A stretch of 64,000 nt of DNA from Astrothelium macrocarpum (Eukaryota; Ascomycota; Dothideomycetes; Trypetheliales; Trypetheliaceae). Positions 58,729 to 64,000 of this stretch are shown here, piece by piece (positions within the stretch are counted from its first letter, which is position 1; each line of letters opens with the position of its first letter). The DNA lies in assembly GCA_021030915.1 (NCBI GenBank), contig JAGEMR010000003.1, forward strand, positions 434,001 through 498,000, written 5' to 3'. The notes under the pieces were generated by a model. It saw only the letters and a list, made by a program, of their open reading frames with translations. It did no database searches and was not told where the DNA came from. The position numbers and the translations under genes were made by a program.

Positions 58729-60054
58729 CTAGAAAACCTTTGTCAGAAACTGTAGAACTTTCGATTGGGGGTTGCCCAGATGAAAGATCTGCAATTTCTG
58801 ACGGGGGAAGGTGAAGGTGAAGGAGATGTGTAGATTGGAAGCAAAGAAAGTTGGGGATCAGTGGAGTTTCACTCGAGTATTTTGGAAGTGATCACTGCAA
58901 AGGGTCCTGGTATGGGGAGTGCCTCGAGGGATCATGGAGTCTGTTGATTTGAAGTAGGGCAGGGAAGAGTTGTATGTAAGACGGTAGGATAAAGCCGGCA
59001 GAATGGATACTCTGTGGGTTGCCATTGGTGCGATGTTTGAGATCGTGTAGTATTTTGATGGGGATAATGTGTAAATGAAATGTATGTGTACAGCTTGGAA
59101 GCCGTAAGGCATAATTAGGATTCGGGGAGCCAGAAATTGGTTGACAATATCACGAGTAGATTTCACATTCACGCAATATTGACATTGTTTTCTCTTCTTT
59201 TCTTTTCTTTCCTTTTTTTAAACGGGGATTTCCCCAGCTTCTGTCTGCGGATGTTTCTATCTTGATTTGAATCATGCTTTTCTTTTCCTTTTGCATCAAC
59301 GCTAGGAACGCAACATAGTGCTAGCAGAAATGAATGAAGAGCGCCACGAGATAGGCATAACGATGAAAAGCATGATGGGGGCCGCCAAAGAAGGACTGGG
59401 CAAGCAAAATCGCTTTGGAGCGACGAGGGAGTTGCAATCAAATTGCATGAAACCAAGGCATGGTGGATCGAGTGGCAGAAATGTGACAATTTGTTGAGGG
59501 TTGCCAAGAGATGAAAACTGAATCACTTACCTTGCAGCCATTTTTATCGGAAAAAAAAAAAAGAAATCGGAAATGTAAGATGGTATCTAAAACAACTGAG
59601 TGGTTAGAAAATGTGTCAATTTTGCTGGGGGTTGCCTGAGGCAACAGGCGATGATTCAACTGACTGGGATGAAAAATTGCTTAAAAAAGCTAGTGGCTTG
59701 GGAATTCTCAAGAGAGAATTGCTTTGGGGGGCTCCTGATGGTGATTTTGGTAAAAATTTGTGAAAAGTCAATGGTGGTGGTGATTTTGGTGATGGTGGAA
59801 GTTTTGGTATGGAAAAGTGAAATGAAGAAGAGACGGAGAAATCTGGGGGAAAGCAGCTCTTTTATACTTGGGGAGATCCCCAACGTAATGGCCTGATTGT
59901 TGAACTCAACAATTGATTCCCATGGTACGTAAGATAAGGCTTGGAAAGACTCGTGTACAGGATGACGCGGTTTGTGGTCAAAAGGAGGCTTAATCTCGAT
60001 CTGGAGCAGCTCAGAACAATGGACACTTCTTATTTTGACTAGAAAGACTAATGA
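58729..60054. other. intergenic or 5' region of the coiled-coil gene
   Basis: 1.3 kb that should hold the missing first exon(s) of the coiled-coil gene, plus the 3' end of RTT109. It contains several near-palindromes GGGG-N(2-4)-CCCC (see findings) and an A run at 59547. No RNA gene recognised. Confidence 0.45.
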
Positions 60055-61671
60055 CTACGAAGGCTTCGGCTTCTTTCTGATGAATGATATGGGAATCGCG
60101 TTGGTCTGGCCTCCAATTGACGGATTTGCAGAGGTGCTATCCGAATCCGGAGGTCTCCTCTTCTTTTTGATTGTTGCCATGTCCAAAGTGTTTACTGCTG
60201 TAGTACTCATTGTTTTCCGAGCCTCTCCATTGCTACTTTCGGCTGAGATCTTTGTAGACTCCGGCTTGGTTTGTGTTCCAATTACAAGCTTATTCCAGTT
60301 TCCTGGTCTTCCCGCAATAGCGCCTACCTCTTCAATCCATTTATGAGTGCTTGAGATTGCAACATCGATATTAGCGAAATCAAATCGAAGCAACAAATCG
60401 TGGGCACGCTCGTATCCTTTCCCATCTAGAACAATCTCACCACGACTTCCATGTGGCCATAAATAGTATTTTGACTTTTCTGATTTGCTGTCGGAGGACG
60501 ATGATTTGACGCGCGGTATGCGAGGATGAATAATGCCCGTAAGTTGCTGTGGCTTCCGTCTCTCTTTTGGGGTAGACGTCTGAGACGAAGCCGTATGGGT
60601 GGTAGACTGAGATGTTGGCGCATCATCATCCACAAGATCTTGAAGTCCACCATCGAACCCATCTTCACCAAAAGAATCAAATACAATCCAGATGAATCCG
60701 ACCATCCGTCCTGAAGAACACTCTTGACGAAAGGCCATCATTTCCCAAAACTGGTCCAAGGATTTGACGCTCCTCCATTGCCCCGATCCTTTCTTGCTTG
60801 GGCTAACCTCGACTTGGCTGTTGCTCAATTCCGGAAGCTCTTCATCCAGATCATCCAGAAACCGGGATTTTGGGTCATCGGGGAAATGTGGCACCAAGCA
60901 TCTGGGAGGTGCCGCGGGTTCAGGGGCTATTGAATACAGAGGATGTTGGCCCGGTTGCCAACTTTTCAAATCATCAGGTCGAGATTTGTAAGTTGAGGGC
61001 AAGAATGAGATTGTTTCGTGTTTGTCAAAACCAGGAACAATGAGATAGCCTTGAGGAGGTTCAGCACGTCTGTCGACGTATTCGTCTTCAGGACTTGGAA
61101 AAGTTCTACGAGGTGACTCGATGGCCAATGTCGGATCTAGGACCCTGCACCACCATTTGACTAAAGATCGGTCATCCAAAACATGCTTGCTTGCGTTCTC
61201 GATGCTCCCAGGAAAGAGGTACTGGTCCTGGGCTCGGGCAAAAAGGGAAACCACAAGTTTTCTGCCTGGACGTCGACGATTCTCTACAAGCCACGAAATA
61301 AAGGTACTTGAAATGGTTCTGAGTGGTGAGGGCACATCTTTGTTTATTTTGAGTAGAGAGACGTATCCTGTAGAATCGGCTTTGGAAACGAAAATAGTCG
61401 TCAAACGTGCGGTAGTATACACATATACTTCAATGGCATATATAAGAATATTTGCAGGCGCACCAGCACCTTGCTTAACTTTAATAGACACAGTCAAGAA
61501 ATGTGTCTCGTAATAGGTACGCTCAGGCTTTCTTCCTGGTGGTGGGGAGAAGATAGCACCACATTGTATAGGCGGAGTTGAGATGTGGTGTAGATCGAAC
61601 TCGACATCTTTTGGCAAGACATCCGCCAGCCGTTCCCCCAGACTCTGCCTCACACCTTGACTCGAGGCCAT
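60055..61671 (-). CDS. rtt109: histone H3-K56 acetyltransferase RTT109
   Basis: Fungal-specific KAT11 family enzyme that, with Asf1 or Vps75, acetylates new histone H3 during replication and repair. A single exon of 538 aa. Conserved segments: the N-terminal ASSQGVRQSLGERLADVLP, VEVYVYTTARLTTIFVSKADSTGY, SLVKWWCRVLD, GYLIVPGFDKHETISFLP, WQPGQHPLYSIAPEPAAP (with the family Trp), SRFLDDLDEELPEL (conserved Asp), and LDQFWEMMAFRQECSSGRMVGFIW. The C-terminal 150 residues are Ser/Lys-rich and end in basic stretches (KKKRRPP, IRKKPKPS), a likely nuclear signal. It shares a 250-bp divergent promoter with mL57. Confidence 0.96.
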   Translation of the reverse strand: MASSQGVRQSLGERLADVLPKDVEFDLHHISTPPIQCGAIFSPPPGRKPERTYYETHFLTVSIKVKQGAGAPANILIYAIEVYVYTTARLTTIFVSKADSTGYVSLLKINKDVPSPLRTISSTFISWLVENRRRPGRKLVVSLFARAQDQYLFPGSIENASKHVLDDRSLVKWWCRVLDPTLAIESPRRTFPSPEDEYVDRRAEPPQGYLIVPGFDKHETISFLPSTYKSRPDDLKSWQPGQHPLYSIAPEPAAPPRCLVPHFPDDPKSRFLDDLDEELPELSNSQVEVSPSKKGSGQWRSVKSLDQFWEMMAFRQECSSGRMVGFIWIVFDSFGEDGFDGGLQDLVDDDAPTSQSTTHTASSQTSTPKERRKPQQLTGIIHPRIPRVKSSSSDSKSEKSKYYLWPHGSRGEIVLDGKGYERAHDLLLRFDFANIDVAISSTHKWIEEVGAIAGRPGNWNKLVIGTQTKPESTKISAESSNGEARKTMSTTAVNTLDMATIKKKRRPPDSDSTSANPSIGGQTNAIPISFIRKKPKPS

Positions 61672-61921
61672 TGAGCTCTGCCAGCCGGACGCTCCTTTAA
61701 AGTTGAAAGGTTCAACGCGACATTCTGAGACGCGTCAAGGACCCAGCTTGTCACGTGTCCGAATTTATCCATTGGTCGATGTGGAATTTCCGTTCCGTTT
61801 TGAGTGACCAATAGATTTGTCGGTCATTGTACCCGAATTGAATCGTCTCAATCCGTACGCTGGACAACTAGAAGAGCTTGAACCTACATTCTTGAACTGC
61901 TTAGCATATTCAATAAATTGG

Positions 61922-62821
61922 ATGGCAACCAATTTTCCTCTACGGATAATCAAACGGGCAACCGATTCAGCCATTCGCAAGAGACCTCACCCAAAACGAA
62001 ACGATCATGTCCCAAAGTCCACATTCACGACCTCTCTCCCTTTTCGAATAGAAGAGGACGTCGATCCAGCAGACCGTCCACGATGGCAACAAACGCCAAG
62101 GGCTATGGTTGCCCCTGTATCAGCAAACTTCAATAGGGAGCGAAATAAATTCGAGGTGAACAGCAATCCGCGCAGACTCGACGAGGTCTATGTACGGATG
62201 TTGGGTAATGGAGGGGACAAAATGCTGCCAGAGGAAGTAAAGTGGCTTGCAATCACACACAAAAGTTTCGATCATGGAAGGAGAGGATTCAATGATCGAT
62301 TGGCGTATTTTGGTTAGTCAACCAGGACAGTAGCAGAGGCATGTTTCGTCTGCATTGAAGCTAACTAGCACAGGCAAACGAGTTGTCGACCTTCAAACGA
62401 GCCTCGCCCTTCTTAATGCACCAAATCCGGAAATACAAGTCAATCAACCACCCAGGCCTGACGAATTTAATCGGGTGCCCTTTGAGCATTCTTCATTGAA
62501 GGGACTGGATAATCTGACTGAGAGTGCAAAAGCCAAACAGTTGGACAAATCAAGACTAGCAAAATTGGGAGAATCATATGGGCTGGCACAAGTCATAAGA
62601 TGGAAACCCAAAAACGTAAGTGTGTTTCGACATTCACCGCTTCGAACATGCCCGGAGATGTGCTGATGATCCTTTAGACCAAAAATTTGGCTGGGTCTGG
62701 AATTGACGTGGTATTGGCGCACACAGTGTATGCCATCATTGGAGCTGTTACACTACAAAATGGTGGCGAGGTTGGTAATAGAATTGTCAAAGAGAGCGTT
62801 CTCAATCCTCTGGGCTTATGA
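61922..62821 (+). CDS. mrpl15: mitochondrial large ribosomal subunit protein mL57 (Mrpl15), RNase III-like
   Basis: Structural mitoribosomal protein with an inactive RNase III fold. Exons 61922-62312, 62374-62615 and 62678-62821 give 258 aa. Start ATG at 61922 begins a basic, Ser/Thr-rich presequence (NFPLRIIKRATDSAIRKR). The RNase III-like part reads WLAITHKSFDHGRRGFNDRLAYFGKRVVDLQ, continues through LAKLGESYGLAQVIRWKPKN and ends VLAHTVYAIIGAVTLQNGG with a short tail. The catalytic acidic cluster of real RNase III (ExLGD.xL) is not conserved, as expected. mL44/Mrpl3 is a related alternative, but the HGRRGFNDRLAYFG block and length fit mL57 better. Confidence 0.88.
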
Positions 62822-63134
62822 ATACCGTATTAAGCTCATCACAAGACCTGTATTATATACAAATGAAATCATTTCAACTTCCCAACTTTGTAAATGTTCT
62901 GCCTGGTCTGGATCGTGAACAGTAAGAGCATGTAGAAACTAATGTAATTAAACTTCCCTCCGCATCCTCCGCATTCACACCTCGCTTTTCTCACAAGAAC
63001 GTGCAGAGGTACATGGTACGGTATAACTATGGGATTGCCTCAAAAGTTGCCTCAAAAGTTGCCTCATCCACGACTGGAATTCTCATATTCTATTGCTTCA
63101 CATTGTGAAATTTGGTGAATTTCCAAACCCCACC
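62822..63134. other. intergenic with 12-bp tandem repeat
   Basis: 313 bp. Holds TTGCCTCAAAAG in about 2.7 tandem copies at 63035-63066, 70 bp before the next start codon. Otherwise unremarkable. Confidence 0.6.
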
Positions 63135-63745
63135 ATGAACGACGAAAGTACGTTGAACACATCCACATTTCTACAACTAAACCGACATATTTTTGCTTTT
63201 TAGGAACCCACCCTCTCCTCGCCCAAGTTCCCCTCGCCGTCTCACCTTACATCCATCTCCCCACAGCTCCCACCCTCCCATACACCTACAAATCCCTACC
63301 TTCCACACTCCCGCCATCCGTCCTCGAGCCACAATCCCAACCACAAGATGCTGCCAATCCCTCCAAACCCGCTTATGTCGTCTCTACTTCCGGGGGCACA
63401 GCTGCACATCCGTCCGACATAGTTGCAAGCTGCCGGGCTCTGCAGCAGCATCTGGATAAGCTGCAGCTGGATGCGGACAAGGAGCTTGAAGGCTGGGAGA
63501 GGGACAGGAGGGAACGGGAGCTAGCGGAGAAGAGGAGAGTGGCACCAGGATGGCTAGATAGTGAGCAGAGGCTGTTGGAGCCTACAAGGGTGCAAAGTCC
63601 AAATGCAACAGGTGCCGATGGACGTGGAGTTAGGGGCAATGAGCAGAGAGGACAAGCTCAACAGATGCCGGAGCAACAGCAGCAAGTGAGTAGCAAAGAG
63701 GGCGAAGAGCTGGATAGGGCGTTCGGTGGGATACAAATAAGATAA
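63135..63745 (+). CDS. small unrecognised protein with a helical middle
   Basis: Exon 1 is only 13 nt (63135-63147, MNDE and one base); a 56-bp GT-AG intron leads to exon 2 (63204-63745), giving 184 aa. The N-terminal third is Pro/Leu-rich (HPLLAQVPLAVSPYIHLP, PYTYKSLPSTLPPS). A central amphipathic, charged helix follows (SCRALQQHLDKLQLDADKELEGWERDRRERELAEKRR split here as two stretches in the protein), then a Gln-rich tail. No domain is recognised. The start is the best available: without exon 1 the reading frame has no ATG before the Pro-rich part. Confidence 0.6.
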
Positions 63746-64000
63746 TTGAGAAGTTTCTCTCTTCTGGGAGCACAATGGAAATGCTTTTCTGGGGGGCTGG
63801 GCCGGCTTTTCGAGAAGCTTGAGTTGGAATGTCACGCACGAGTCGTCACAGATTCTACCCAAGCATTCCTCGGACTACTAGAAGCAATGGTGGCTGTCGT
63901 GAGCAGAAGACAGGTGTGAAGCAATTGGGACAAGCCGTCATGTTGTCCTGGGATCGTTGTGGGAACGAAGATTATGGAGGCCAGAGGAACACAATAAAAG
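63746..64000. other. intergenic to right edge
   Basis: 255 bp after the last gene. No coding or RNA feature recognised; the next gene lies outside. Confidence 0.5.

Overview
The window is nuclear DNA of a filamentous ascomycete (Pezizomycotina). Evidence: many short GT-AG introns, mostly 45-100 bp with CTRAY-like branch sites; fungal families such as a HET-domain protein, LCL2, Rtt109, a fungal alcohol oxidase and a PTH11/rhodopsin-like membrane protein; and compact spacing on both strands. The class cannot be fixed from the sequence alone; Leotiomycetes would be a guess. I see no complete transposon, CRISPR array, rRNA or tRNA gene.

Layout. 1-9 kb: a BTB protein cut by the left edge, a five-exon acylphosphatase, the mitochondrial alternative oxidase, and a ten-exon FAD alcohol oxidase ending in a peroxisomal -ARL signal. 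9-16 kb: a secreted App1-like phosphatase, a small one-helix membrane protein and a HET-domain protein. 17-28 kb: a 1230-residue alpha/beta-hydrolase/CorA-like fusion, a phytase with a membrane anchor, a WW protein, a second CorA-like protein and the Fe-S scaffold CFD1. 29-42 kb: a 1066-residue Ser/Thr/Pro-rich wall-type protein, an acyl-CoA ligase ending in -AKL, a four-helix membrane protein, ceramide glucosyltransferase and an MFS anion:cation symporter. 43-52 kb: TAF12, a rhodopsin-like protein, the AP-1 mu subunit and an orphan gene. 52-64 kb: a gene-poor 2.6 kb stretch, then NOB1, a Nop10-like protein, LCL2, a coiled-coil protein, RTT109, mitoribosomal mL57 and a small unknown protein.

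Most genes are unrelated housekeeping or accessory genes. Possible functional neighbourhoods are alternative oxidase next to alcohol oxidase, the tail-to-tail NOB1/Nop10-like pair (ribosome biogenesis), and the tail-to-tail HET gene and hydrolase/CorA fusion. The last is my best candidate for an undescribed system, because it pairs a fungal cell-death/allorecognition domain with a membrane protein whose hydrolase nucleophile is replaced by Asn. Exon structures were assembled by hand from reading frame, splice consensus and remembered family alignments, and have no transcript support.
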